This document shows positions 20,401 through 29,247 of a stretch of 64,000 bases of DNA, piece by piece. Location of the stretch: contig MTMF02000009.1 of NCBI GenBank assembly GCA_002011125.2, positions 898,989 through 962,988 on the forward strand, read 5' to 3'. The notes under the pieces were generated by a model. It was not told where the DNA came from. It did no database searches and saw only the letters and a program-made list of their open reading frames with translations. This DNA comes from Candidatus Hydrothermarchaeum profundi. Lineage in GTDB: Archaea; Hydrothermarchaeota; Hydrothermarchaeia; Hydrothermarchaeales; Hydrothermarchaeaceae. The position numbers and the translations under genes were made by a program. Position 1 is the first letter of the stretch, and the number at the start of each line of letters is the position of its first letter.

Positions 20401-23400
20401 ACAGTTAATGGGAGCATAAACTCTACCTCGCAGTGGTGTCGTTCTTGCCATTATAATGATAGCACCTCTATTTATAAAGGAAATAACTTCTCGCCACGTC
20501 CTCCTGAGATAACAAACGACACAGGCGAATTCTACAATAAGGCCCCATCCAAATATTATAATCACTCATTCACAGACACTTATAATGATACTAAATGCGA
20601 TGACTGTCATGCGCCATCTCCTACGCCTACAAATATTACTGCCTTCATGCATAATGTGCAGATCGGGGTGGCAGGAGGACGGAATTGCACAAACTGTCAT
20701 GATATAGGAGGCTCAGCTCCCAAACACATTAATGTATCCGCTTTCAACAGGAGCATCCATGCCAATCTAAACAACAATACTGATCCGGGTTCAGGGATTC
20801 CCAATGTAACTACCGCATGTTGGGCGTGCCATGGAGACGGCACAGATCCTGGAAACAGTCATCCAAGCAACTATAAGAATCCATATACCTGCTCTGATTG
20901 CCATGTACAAGGAGGAGCAAATTATGGGAAGTATCCGAACGCTAAGAACGTATCAGAGCATTATAATAATGGAGCAGATGTCAACGTTTCTAAGTTAACA
21001 GGAGATGTAGACTCCTCCTGTGCCTATTGCCATTATGGGAAGTCAGAGATGCTTCTATCAGCCAGCGAAATAAATGATCCAGATACCGTATCATGGTCCA
21101 TTTACTCAGGCTATAATGGTGGCAATAATAGTGCATCACATTATGGAAAGAAAAGATTCGTGAGCGGAGACGGGCTTTATACGGCGGGCGGATACACTAA
21201 CTGCTCATATTGTCATCAAAATACTGCGACCAACTTCGCAGACGCTATGGAAAACCTCAATAATATTAACCTTTATAACCACACCAATAGGACGGGGGGA
21301 CCATATTGCACGAACTCTACTTGTCATGGTTCCGGTAGGATACATGATGCTATCCTAACAAAACCCTACCTCAACTCTACTCATCAGTCTGGCGGCATGT
21401 ATAATAGTACTCTCTGTATCAGCTGTCACGCTAACAGAAGAGTGCATGCGGATGCTGGAGATATAAATGCTAATACGCTGGAGTGTGCATCTTGTCATGC
21501 TAATCCCACCGCCTACTCTGCGTCAGGCGGTGGAGCAGGGTATTTCAGTATTTCATATGATAGGGTGGTCATGAGAGATACTGATGGTTCGTATAGTGGT
21601 AACGGCTCGCCCTCAGAAGCTATGGTCGGTGACCCTGCAAGTGCCAAAATATCATCTAATATTGAGCCAACTGTTAAAACAGGAGGTTTATTAGATAAAA
21701 TAGGTAAATGGTTCTCTTCGGGCATCAACTCAGCTAAAGCTCTATTAGATAACATTGAGAAAGAGCTATTCAAACCATCAATAGAAATAGTAAACCCTGA
21801 ATCAAGACCTCGATTAGGTGGCGAGTGGGAGGTCTATTTCAAGACTAAGGGTTCAGGGGTGCTAGAAATACGAGATCATTCTTTCCCAGAGGAAGTGGGC
21901 TTCATAGCCCTGCTCTATAAGAAAATAGGAGATCAATGGATACCCGTGCCAATTGAAATATCTGGCGACCTTATTAGAGCCCAATGGAATCACGGTGAAG
22001 GTAAAGCCATCTTCAAGCCCCTCACCACAGGCAAGCACACGGTTGAGTTAAAATTTGGGAATTACGCCTATGCATATAACTATGTAGAACCTGAAGTAAA
22101 CTTTGATAGGCGCTTAGAAGGCCTGAAGACAGGGCAGCATAAAGTGCCACCTACTACTGAAATAGAAATTACAATAACAGCGACAGTTTCCAGCACGGTA
22201 GAAAATGCAATTCTTAGAGACTATGTGCCAAAAGACTTCACTATTATAAAGACTTATGGAGGCACGATAAAGGAGTATAATTCTGAGTACAATGTCATAG
22301 AATGGGAGGTTGGCACGGTAAATAAAAGCATTTCTAAGAAATATACTGTATACTCTCCTGAGAGAACTATACCTCCAACTAAGTACTATTTCTACTCTGA
22401 GCTGAGTCACGACGGGGGGAGCAGGACTAGTGATAAGTGGAGAGTAACTGTGGCTGATCCTAACACTTTGATTATAAGACCAAATGCAGATGGAACGTTA
22501 AACGACTGGAGTATAGGAGGCACTTCACCACCAGCAAACAGGTGGGAGGCCGTAGATGAAACAACACAAAATGATGACACCGACTATGTCTATGCGACAT
22601 CTCAGAATCTTGATCAGTTCTTCAATCTTCAGGATCACACTACAGAAACCGGAACTATAGACAATGTAACCGTGTATATTTACGCCAAACAAACGACTGG
22701 TAATGAGTACCTCCAGGTATGTATATGGGATAATACATACTGTCAGAATACTCCTACAATATCCACTTCTTATACTCTCTATAGCTATAGTTGGACGACT
22801 GATCCTTCAGATAGCCTAGCATGGACTTGGAGTGATATAGATGCTCTAGAAGCAGGGGTGAGGAGTAAAAATTCTGGAGGCTGGGGTGGAGAAATAAGGG
22901 TTACTCAACTCTATGTGGAGATATCATATACTCCTGCTGCCGCAGACAATCCACCCACATGGAGAAACCAGATGCAAAATGTTTCAACTATAAATGTCAG
23001 TGGCGCGGTTAATCTCTCGGCCCAAGGAAATGATGATAATGGCTTGTGGCAAGCTTATCTCGAAACAAATGAATCAGGAGGAACATGGGCTAACATAACC
23101 GATGGCACCTATGGTTCTCCGATTACTCTTAATAATGTAACAAGCTGGACTTGGACTAACTTTACATGGAGCAATTCTTCAATAGGACCCGGTACGAGTA
23201 TTGGCTGGAGGATATGGTATAAGGATAATGCTACTACGCCGCAGTGGAATGTCACAGATATTATGACTTTTGATGTTGTTGATGAGGTTCCGCCAGTGAT
23301 AACGTCCAAGTCTATAAACGAGAGCGGATCAGTAACTGTTGACACCTATGTGTGCATTAACACCACGGTTACAGATAACTGGCAATTAGATAAGGTCTGG

Positions 23401-26400
23401 TCTGTTTTAACTTATCCCAACGGAACAACAGAAAACGTAAGCTTAGCTAATACAGGAGTGCCATGCGCAAGCGGAGATACCTATGGTGCGGAAGTAAATG
23501 TGGGTTCAACTCAAGGGACCTTCTACTTTAATGCCAGTTATGCGAATGATACCTCAGGTAACATCGGGAGTAATACCACCGTACAGAGCTTAACAGTGAC
23601 TTCAGTTGATAATACTCCACCTTATAACATCTCCTTCATACCCCCCACACCTGATAATGCTACAACGTTACCCTCTACTCAAAATTGGACGACTATTAAC
23701 GTAACGGTTGAGGATGCCTCTAGCAGCATTGACACATGCCTGCTCGAATGGAATGGAACCAACGAGTCTATGACGATAGATGGCAGCGGCCTCTCCGTAT
23801 ACTGCTGGAGTAATAAAACCGACCTCTCAAATGGTGTCTATGGCTACCGTGTTTACGCTAATGACTCCTCCGGAAATATAAACGTTAGCGAGTACCGTGA
23901 GGTCACTATAGCTTACACTCCTACCTATAAGCAGATATACCGTTACTATGTCAAATTTGATATCTCAAGCATACCCCAAGGCGCCACCGTTAACGCAGCA
24001 AATCTCACAGTCAATGTCACTAGAGCAGCATCTGGGGCGATAGGTGTTGTAAATAGAACCACAGGGGACTACGACAGTACATCAGGGAACGACACGGTAT
24101 GGGCTGATAGCTCAGGAACAAAGAGCAGTGGAGGAACATTCGATGCAAGTACCACGGGTCTCAAAAACATCACAATCACTGAGGCAGTTCAGGCCGCTGT
24201 AAATGAGGGCGAAGGTTTCGTGGCTTTTGTGATAACAGAACTAAACGAAGACGCAGATCAAAACTTCACCATTGCTGGAAGCCAGAGCGGTTGGCCAAAA
24301 CTCTACATAAACTACTCAACTAATCCTCAAAAGCAAATCCACGGTATAAGATACATAAGAAAAGATGGCACCTATTCTACTCCCTATGACAGTTCCAATG
24401 TAGCCAACTGTACTTCTTGCCATCAAGGAAACATAGCAAGTGTAAATGGAACAAGTACGCCGCAGATTCCCTCTTCTATTACCCATAGTAATGGAAGCAA
24501 GTGGAATACTTCTCCAGGATACTGGGATGCAACCAACAATCTCTCAGCATGCCTCTACTGCCACGGGAATACGACTCATAACGATACAGCCCTAGGCAAC
24601 GCTAGTCAGGGCCTAGTTGATACTAATTATGTCAATGGAAGCATAAATACAACCAGCTACTGGTGCTCTGGCTGCCATAGAGAAGATTATGCTAACTATT
24701 ACGGCGATACTCTCTATCCAATCCCGCCCACCATAAATGCTTCAGGAAATTACTATCCGTCATCAGGAAGCCCAATAGATCACACAGGCTTCATTGCATC
24801 AGATAGCTCGGATTCAAAGTGCTTTGAATGTCATAAAGGCTCTTTGACTGGGGACCCGAAAATAGATGTCTTTTTGCACAAGGTCTCGGAAGGCAGGGCT
24901 GGAGGAGAGAACTGCACAACCTGCCACGATCTAGGGGGATCTGCTCCTAGCTTGCTAAACATATCAGCATTTAGAGAAGGAGTTCACGCTGGACTTAATA
25001 ATTATTCCAGCGATCTCGGTCCAAACAGTGGTTCTTCAGCAGATACCATCAACTATGCCTGCTGGGCCTGCCATGGTAATGGCTCGTCTCCTGGAAGCCA
25101 GCATCCGTCGAACTATAAGAGCCCATATAACTGCACCTCCTGTCACCTCGAGTCAGGGAGCAGGGCAGGTGTCTTCTATGGAGCTAGAAATGTCACTGAG
25201 CATTTCAAGGAAGGTGAAGACATACAAGCAGCAACATCTTATCCAAACAATATTACCTCTTGCCTATCATGCCACAACAAATCAGAGATGATATTATACA
25301 ATGGTAACGTAGGTGACCCTGATTTTGGAGGATTTAGTGATACAGATGGGGATGGAGTAGTAGGCGGAAACTACAGCTTCTATCACTACGGAAAGAACAG
25401 AACCTCTGACTTGGTGGTTAATGGCTACACAAACTGCTCGTATTGTCATCAAGATGCGAGCGATAGCTTTGGAGCGCCTGACGTTACAGAACATACTGAA
25501 GTGGGAGTGAACGTTTCAGTAACTAAAACCTGCGTCAACTCTGACTGCCACAATAGCGGCAGGATTCATGATGCTACGTTAAAGATTAGAACGGATATTG
25601 CACCCTGGACATCCGGCGCAAACGACAGGTGCGCTCCCTGTCATAACTCTACTGGTCCAGGTTCTTCCATTGTAATTTATAATCATACGTCCTCTGTTTC
25701 AGGCATCACCGATTGCTCCTATTGCCATGACAGTAACGCTAAGGGCAGTGGAGGATCGTATCTCATACTTCACAACTCTAGCCTACAGCAACCCTACGAT
25801 TCTAGCTCTTACCAGTGTAGCAACTGCCATCAAAACGCCGAAGACGATTATAACGCAAGAGATATATATGCTCACTCAAATAGCAGCTCTTCCACGCTGA
25901 ATGTAAACGGCTCAGACTGTGGGCGTTGCCATAAGACCGATTATTCTGCATTTACAGCGGGGGATAATCTCCATAACTCTACCCTAATAAAGCCTTCAGA
26001 GACCCAATGCACAGAATGTCATCAGAGTGCTAGTGACAGCGTATCAGCGGTAGATGTATATGAGCATACTACAGCGGCAGCTGCTAATGGACGTGATATT
26101 AACATAAGTAGAGAATGTACTGATAGTGGTTGTCATTGGAATGGCACAGGCAGTACGCCTACAATGCTTCACAACGACACTCTCGAGGTAAAGACAATAT
26201 ACGAGTTTAATCCATCTAATAGCGACGTAGACAGATGTGCTCCTTGCCATAACTCTTCAAGCAGCTGGTCTACGATAAATGTTACAGATCATACCCCAAG
26301 GGCAACGGGTCCAAGCTGCGTTAACTCAACATGCCACAGTGGTCAAAAGTTGCATACAGATTCCATTAAAAAACCGGCTACTATGTTCAATGATAGCCTA

Positions 26401-29247
26401 TGCTTAGAGTGCCACTCAGATCGGCAGCAACACGCCTCTTATGATCTTCCTGAGGTAGCAGATTCAAATAACCTTAACTGTACAGATTGCCATGCAAACT
26501 GGCAAAGCAGCGAGAAGCAGATTCATGGAATCAACAATAGTTACTTACAACAAGATCTTGCTTCATACGGAGCCAATACGACTGCGGTAAATTGCACTTC
26601 ATGTCACACTAATTCTACAGCAGTGATTAATGGCACTTCAGCTCCCTATATAGGAAGTAGCCTGAGACACAGCAATAATGAGTCTGCTGGGCAGCTTTGG
26701 GGTGACTACTGGAATGATACAGACTCTGTGTTGAGTAATGACTCGTGCTATTATTGTCATGGAGATACCAAGCATAATGCTACTGCCCTTGGCTATGTAT
26801 CTATCCTCAACGTAGATAATAATTATGTAAATGGTTCTGTAAATGGTACTTCTCAATGGTGTCGTTCCTGTCATTATAATGATAGCACCTCTATTTATAA
26901 AGGAAATAACTTCTCGCCACGTCCTCCTGAGATAACAAACGACACAGGCGAATTCTACAACCGTAACCCAAGCGGCTATGAATTACACACAGGTTCTAGT
27001 TATCTCGGAAATGACTCCACTTGTTCCAACTGTCATAAGGCAAGTAGTGAAGATGATCCTGGTATGGACAGGTTTGTACACAATGTAAAAATTGGTGTAG
27101 CTGGAGGTCGAAACTGTACTTCGTGCCATTATCTAGGCAGTAGCAACGCTCCTAAACATTTGAATCTCTCTGCAATGAATATCTCAGATAACGCCCACTA
27201 CATGCTTAATAATCGCTCTGGTGATCCTGGAACTACTGATACATCAGGCTCTGACTGGAATAACCGCAGGTGCTGGGCATGCCACAGTAATGGCACTAAT
27301 CCTGCAGACAGTCATAACAAAACCAAGTATAAGTCACCATGGACATGCCCTGACTGCCATCTCTCGAGTGGAGCAATGAACAGCGTATTCAACTGGAGCG
27401 CTGCAGGTCTAAGCAATGTCTCAGAGCATTATAGGAGCGGATCAGATATTCAAGCAACAGCGTTTGAGGCATCAGACCTAGAATCCTGTCTAAATTGCCA
27501 TGAGTATCGCGATGATATATCGCAGCCCATGTCAGAGATGCTTATACCAAATGTTAATGACCCAGATTACGGTAGCTTTACTGGAGATGGTGTAAGACCA
27601 AGTGAGACTGGTGGGAATTACAGTTTCTATCACTACGGAAAGAAAAGGTTTAAGAGTGGAGACGGGCTTTATACGGCGGGCGGATACACTAACTGCTCAT
27701 ATTGTCATCAGAATTCCTCAACAGGCTTCGATTTCACAGATACCAAAAGTTATCTGAAGAGTATAGAACAACATACTACACGACAACAAATCAATTGCAC
27801 TAATTCAACCTGCCACAACTCGGGCAGAATTCATGACTCCACATTGCAAAAGCCGACTTTAAGTATATCTAATGATACGATCTGCGTTACTTGTCATGGT
27901 AGTAGAGAGAGGCATGCTGGAAGCGTTAATTGCACTCAATGCCACACAAACACCTCAAAGGATATAGATATTCATCCAATCAAATATCTACTGCAAAACA
28001 ACACTTTCTCAACTTCAAACTCCTCTGCCGTTAATTGCACCACTTGCCATACAACATCAGCTATAACCGGAACTAACAATTTAGATCCACCGAGAGTACC
28101 TCAGTTAAACCATTCTAACGGCTCAAAATGGAGTTCCACCCCGTATTGGAATGACAGTGCCGGAAGCATGCAAAACTCATCCTGTTATTACTGTCACGGA
28201 GACACAAAACACAACTCTACCGCCCTTGGAAAAAGCTCAGGAGCCCAACAGGCTTGGGACTATATAAATGGTACCATAAATACCACTTCAACATGGTGCC
28301 AGGACTGCCACTATAATGGCAGCTCGAATTATATCGGCAGCTTGTTCTCTCCAGCTCCGCCGGAAATAACTAACGCCACTGGGCTCCTGGGCTCTGTCTC
28401 CGGATACTTTAACCATAGCTTGGGAAGCTATAATGACTCAGCCTGCTTCTCTTGCCATGGAAATAATACGTTAGGGGATAAGTTGGATGAATTCATGCAT
28501 AATATCTCTATTGGTAAGGCCTCAGGAAGCAATCCGAAAAATTGCACCTCATGTCATGCTTTACCCGAAGAAGGAGGAAGCGGAGCTGCTCCAAAAACGA
28601 TTAACAGAACCGCTTTTAACTCCACATATTCGATACATAGGCTATTAAATAGGACTGAAAGTGGAGATGAAAATACACCATGTTGGGCATGCCATGGTAA
28701 TGGCACGGCACCGTCGAGTGATATGAATCATTCTACATGGCCCAATCTGAAGAATCCTAAAGCATGTCCAGCGTGTCACGATCAGGGTAACTTTTCAGCG
28801 CCAGTTGTCTATAAGCATTCTCCAACCAGTTCGGCCGTTACTACAACTGCGGAATGCGAGTCCTGCCATAACAATAGCATGATCACCAATACTGGAGACA
28901 CAGCTACCAACTGGACTGCATTAGTTTCTCATTATGGCACTAACCAAAGTCTTAAGCCTGGAGGAACCTATAATACTACTAAGTGCATTAACTGCCATAA
29001 GAAGACTCTTGCCGAGGATCCTGTAGACGGATGCGCAGAAGCATCTAGTGCAACTGAGAGAGCAAAGTGGGGTAACCCGCCGATCGTTACCATGGGTCAG
29101 TGCGATGAGACACTTTGCTGGACATGCCATATGAGTGCAAACGAGAACAAAAAACCTGGAGAAAGTATCGAGACTCCAGATAATTTCCATAGCGCAACTA
29201 TAGTTGACATGATGTGGAACTGTCAGAGATGTCATGTAATAGACTAA
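17473..29247 (+). CDS. Giant multiheme c-type cytochrome, 3924 aa, about 67 CxxCH plus non-canonical motifs
   Basis: Signal peptide MKGCSSTRLCIAVLVGILALLVLSPTATA; dense CxxCH motifs in two arrays separated by a heme-free beta-sandwich region; ATGA overlap with the upstream gene. Confidence 0.95.
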   Translation: MKGCSSTRLCIAVLVGILALLVLSPTATASVATSGRYNLSRPTNLEIEPNPTPSCSQGNGVSATCHLLNATFPASKAGTARDGSITSTWDHKTWFNLGDGATRGDTSIAHPGAERGPASMFPLWVHQQHGLGNWPTWNLNPNYPVNYTVDPNWINSSLYSASAAPGKRDQDVGDNIGNDQGNRRFPAQAENNVGPYWGKKIKGDSIIMSGEDPNQILALAFIAYPTADKDRTPAGLPSCTYGSQGNSYENTTDTVGCHGIYEPYKAKADNYRSDEPACTKCHTTITSGAVTSTNSKHGSATNAQFCRDCHKNASQSPTADKLADNTVTGTTGFIPMVRECWECHSGTKLGASGVNTTFAHSGKDCRYCHGHGHNITRQLNWNTTCGNNDDICHGSGSTKPQTTLVTHNKTGSSTPSPTCFNCHGSSTAHNITIPGCNKCHNSTSTWGAARINGTGAIPAWDSSNAIYHGGADKKCSDCHQSSPHSRPVKRESCGIDNSSCHGSGATKVITQTHSNLSCTDCHNNNTIKSYSGNLQTINTNFHATERSTSGANMTPFNISSPIQKSDCTKCHDNSSYIDPSLSCDSCHTDTSQGKFTVHSSDMEVASREQGKLGDGRHDAGGPNCTQCHWTGSNENRPDVNITVFNQSIHRWINNASEPGIDENESINRACRGCHVTNGEASHHNRYTYCWDCHNGTAMYSNVSNAPAVREHYNNASELNISLLSGDINSSCVTCHNKTEMLLDFWENATTTKGRNTSFYNVSHYGKKRTDLRYIENGKNVTYCIYCHQNSSTAFSDVMQNTEHISMSNHSPRMGAPTCSNETCHNQGRIHDVSLTKPQFNATLCRTCHTDRYNHSGSKPTGGVNCTECHTNTSKGGWDIHGINGTYLQNTGNTYGPNTTAVNCSTCHQTDTPPSLINTPPRIPSPLNHSNNESAGQLWGDYWNDTDSVLSNDSCYYCHGDTKHNATGLGNVSIITGTVNGSINSTSQWCRSCHYNDSTSIYKGNNFSPRPPEITNDTGEFYNKAPSKYYNHSFTDTYNDTKCDDCHAPSPTPTNITAFMHNVQIGVAGGRNCTNCHDIGGSAPKHINVSAFNRSIHANLNNNTDPGSGIPNVTTACWACHGDGTDPGNSHPSNYKNPYTCSDCHVQGGANYGKYPNAKNVSEHYNNGADVNVSKLTGDVDSSCAYCHYGKSEMLLSASEINDPDTVSWSIYSGYNGGNNSASHYGKKRFVSGDGLYTAGGYTNCSYCHQNTATNFADAMENLNNINLYNHTNRTGGPYCTNSTCHGSGRIHDAILTKPYLNSTHQSGGMYNSTLCISCHANRRVHADAGDINANTLECASCHANPTAYSASGGGAGYFSISYDRVVMRDTDGSYSGNGSPSEAMVGDPASAKISSNIEPTVKTGGLLDKIGKWFSSGINSAKALLDNIEKELFKPSIEIVNPESRPRLGGEWEVYFKTKGSGVLEIRDHSFPEEVGFIALLYKKIGDQWIPVPIEISGDLIRAQWNHGEGKAIFKPLTTGKHTVELKFGNYAYAYNYVEPEVNFDRRLEGLKTGQHKVPPTTEIEITITATVSSTVENAILRDYVPKDFTIIKTYGGTIKEYNSEYNVIEWEVGTVNKSISKKYTVYSPERTIPPTKYYFYSELSHDGGSRTSDKWRVTVADPNTLIIRPNADGTLNDWSIGGTSPPANRWEAVDETTQNDDTDYVYATSQNLDQFFNLQDHTTETGTIDNVTVYIYAKQTTGNEYLQVCIWDNTYCQNTPTISTSYTLYSYSWTTDPSDSLAWTWSDIDALEAGVRSKNSGGWGGEIRVTQLYVEISYTPAAADNPPTWRNQMQNVSTINVSGAVNLSAQGNDDNGLWQAYLETNESGGTWANITDGTYGSPITLNNVTSWTWTNFTWSNSSIGPGTSIGWRIWYKDNATTPQWNVTDIMTFDVVDEVPPVITSKSINESGSVTVDTYVCINTTVTDNWQLDKVWSVLTYPNGTTENVSLANTGVPCASGDTYGAEVNVGSTQGTFYFNASYANDTSGNIGSNTTVQSLTVTSVDNTPPYNISFIPPTPDNATTLPSTQNWTTINVTVEDASSSIDTCLLEWNGTNESMTIDGSGLSVYCWSNKTDLSNGVYGYRVYANDSSGNINVSEYREVTIAYTPTYKQIYRYYVKFDISSIPQGATVNAANLTVNVTRAASGAIGVVNRTTGDYDSTSGNDTVWADSSGTKSSGGTFDASTTGLKNITITEAVQAAVNEGEGFVAFVITELNEDADQNFTIAGSQSGWPKLYINYSTNPQKQIHGIRYIRKDGTYSTPYDSSNVANCTSCHQGNIASVNGTSTPQIPSSITHSNGSKWNTSPGYWDATNNLSACLYCHGNTTHNDTALGNASQGLVDTNYVNGSINTTSYWCSGCHREDYANYYGDTLYPIPPTINASGNYYPSSGSPIDHTGFIASDSSDSKCFECHKGSLTGDPKIDVFLHKVSEGRAGGENCTTCHDLGGSAPSLLNISAFREGVHAGLNNYSSDLGPNSGSSADTINYACWACHGNGSSPGSQHPSNYKSPYNCTSCHLESGSRAGVFYGARNVTEHFKEGEDIQAATSYPNNITSCLSCHNKSEMILYNGNVGDPDFGGFSDTDGDGVVGGNYSFYHYGKNRTSDLVVNGYTNCSYCHQDASDSFGAPDVTEHTEVGVNVSVTKTCVNSDCHNSGRIHDATLKIRTDIAPWTSGANDRCAPCHNSTGPGSSIVIYNHTSSVSGITDCSYCHDSNAKGSGGSYLILHNSSLQQPYDSSSYQCSNCHQNAEDDYNARDIYAHSNSSSSTLNVNGSDCGRCHKTDYSAFTAGDNLHNSTLIKPSETQCTECHQSASDSVSAVDVYEHTTAAAANGRDINISRECTDSGCHWNGTGSTPTMLHNDTLEVKTIYEFNPSNSDVDRCAPCHNSSSSWSTINVTDHTPRATGPSCVNSTCHSGQKLHTDSIKKPATMFNDSLCLECHSDRQQHASYDLPEVADSNNLNCTDCHANWQSSEKQIHGINNSYLQQDLASYGANTTAVNCTSCHTNSTAVINGTSAPYIGSSLRHSNNESAGQLWGDYWNDTDSVLSNDSCYYCHGDTKHNATALGYVSILNVDNNYVNGSVNGTSQWCRSCHYNDSTSIYKGNNFSPRPPEITNDTGEFYNRNPSGYELHTGSSYLGNDSTCSNCHKASSEDDPGMDRFVHNVKIGVAGGRNCTSCHYLGSSNAPKHLNLSAMNISDNAHYMLNNRSGDPGTTDTSGSDWNNRRCWACHSNGTNPADSHNKTKYKSPWTCPDCHLSSGAMNSVFNWSAAGLSNVSEHYRSGSDIQATAFEASDLESCLNCHEYRDDISQPMSEMLIPNVNDPDYGSFTGDGVRPSETGGNYSFYHYGKKRFKSGDGLYTAGGYTNCSYCHQNSSTGFDFTDTKSYLKSIEQHTTRQQINCTNSTCHNSGRIHDSTLQKPTLSISNDTICVTCHGSRERHAGSVNCTQCHTNTSKDIDIHPIKYLLQNNTFSTSNSSAVNCTTCHTTSAITGTNNLDPPRVPQLNHSNGSKWSSTPYWNDSAGSMQNSSCYYCHGDTKHNSTALGKSSGAQQAWDYINGTINTTSTWCQDCHYNGSSNYIGSLFSPAPPEITNATGLLGSVSGYFNHSLGSYNDSACFSCHGNNTLGDKLDEFMHNISIGKASGSNPKNCTSCHALPEEGGSGAAPKTINRTAFNSTYSIHRLLNRTESGDENTPCWACHGNGTAPSSDMNHSTWPNLKNPKACPACHDQGNFSAPVVYKHSPTSSAVTTTAECESCHNNSMITNTGDTATNWTALVSHYGTNQSLKPGGTYNTTKCINCHKKTLAEDPVDGCAEASSATERAKWGNPPIVTMGQCDETLCWTCHMSANENKKPGESIETPDNFHSATIVDMMWNCQRCHVID
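20260..20540 (+). repeat. Near-identical internal patch, copy A (partner 26674..26961)
   Basis: aataatgagtctgctgggcagctttggggtgactactggaatgatacagactctgt...; copies differ at few positions except for a divergent centre. Confidence 0.8.
21540..24335 (+). other. Heme-free domain block within the giant cytochrome (DUF11-like, Ig-like, DNRLRE-like segments)
   Basis: No CxxCH between CASCHANPTAYSASGGGAG and QIHGIRYIRKDGTY; contains YYVKFDISSIPQGATVNAANLTV..., a DNRLRE-like pattern. Confidence 0.75.
26674..26961 (+). repeat. Near-identical internal patch, copy B (partner 20260..20540)
   Basis: Same DNA sequence as copy A with few substitutions at both ends of the block. Confidence 0.8.
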
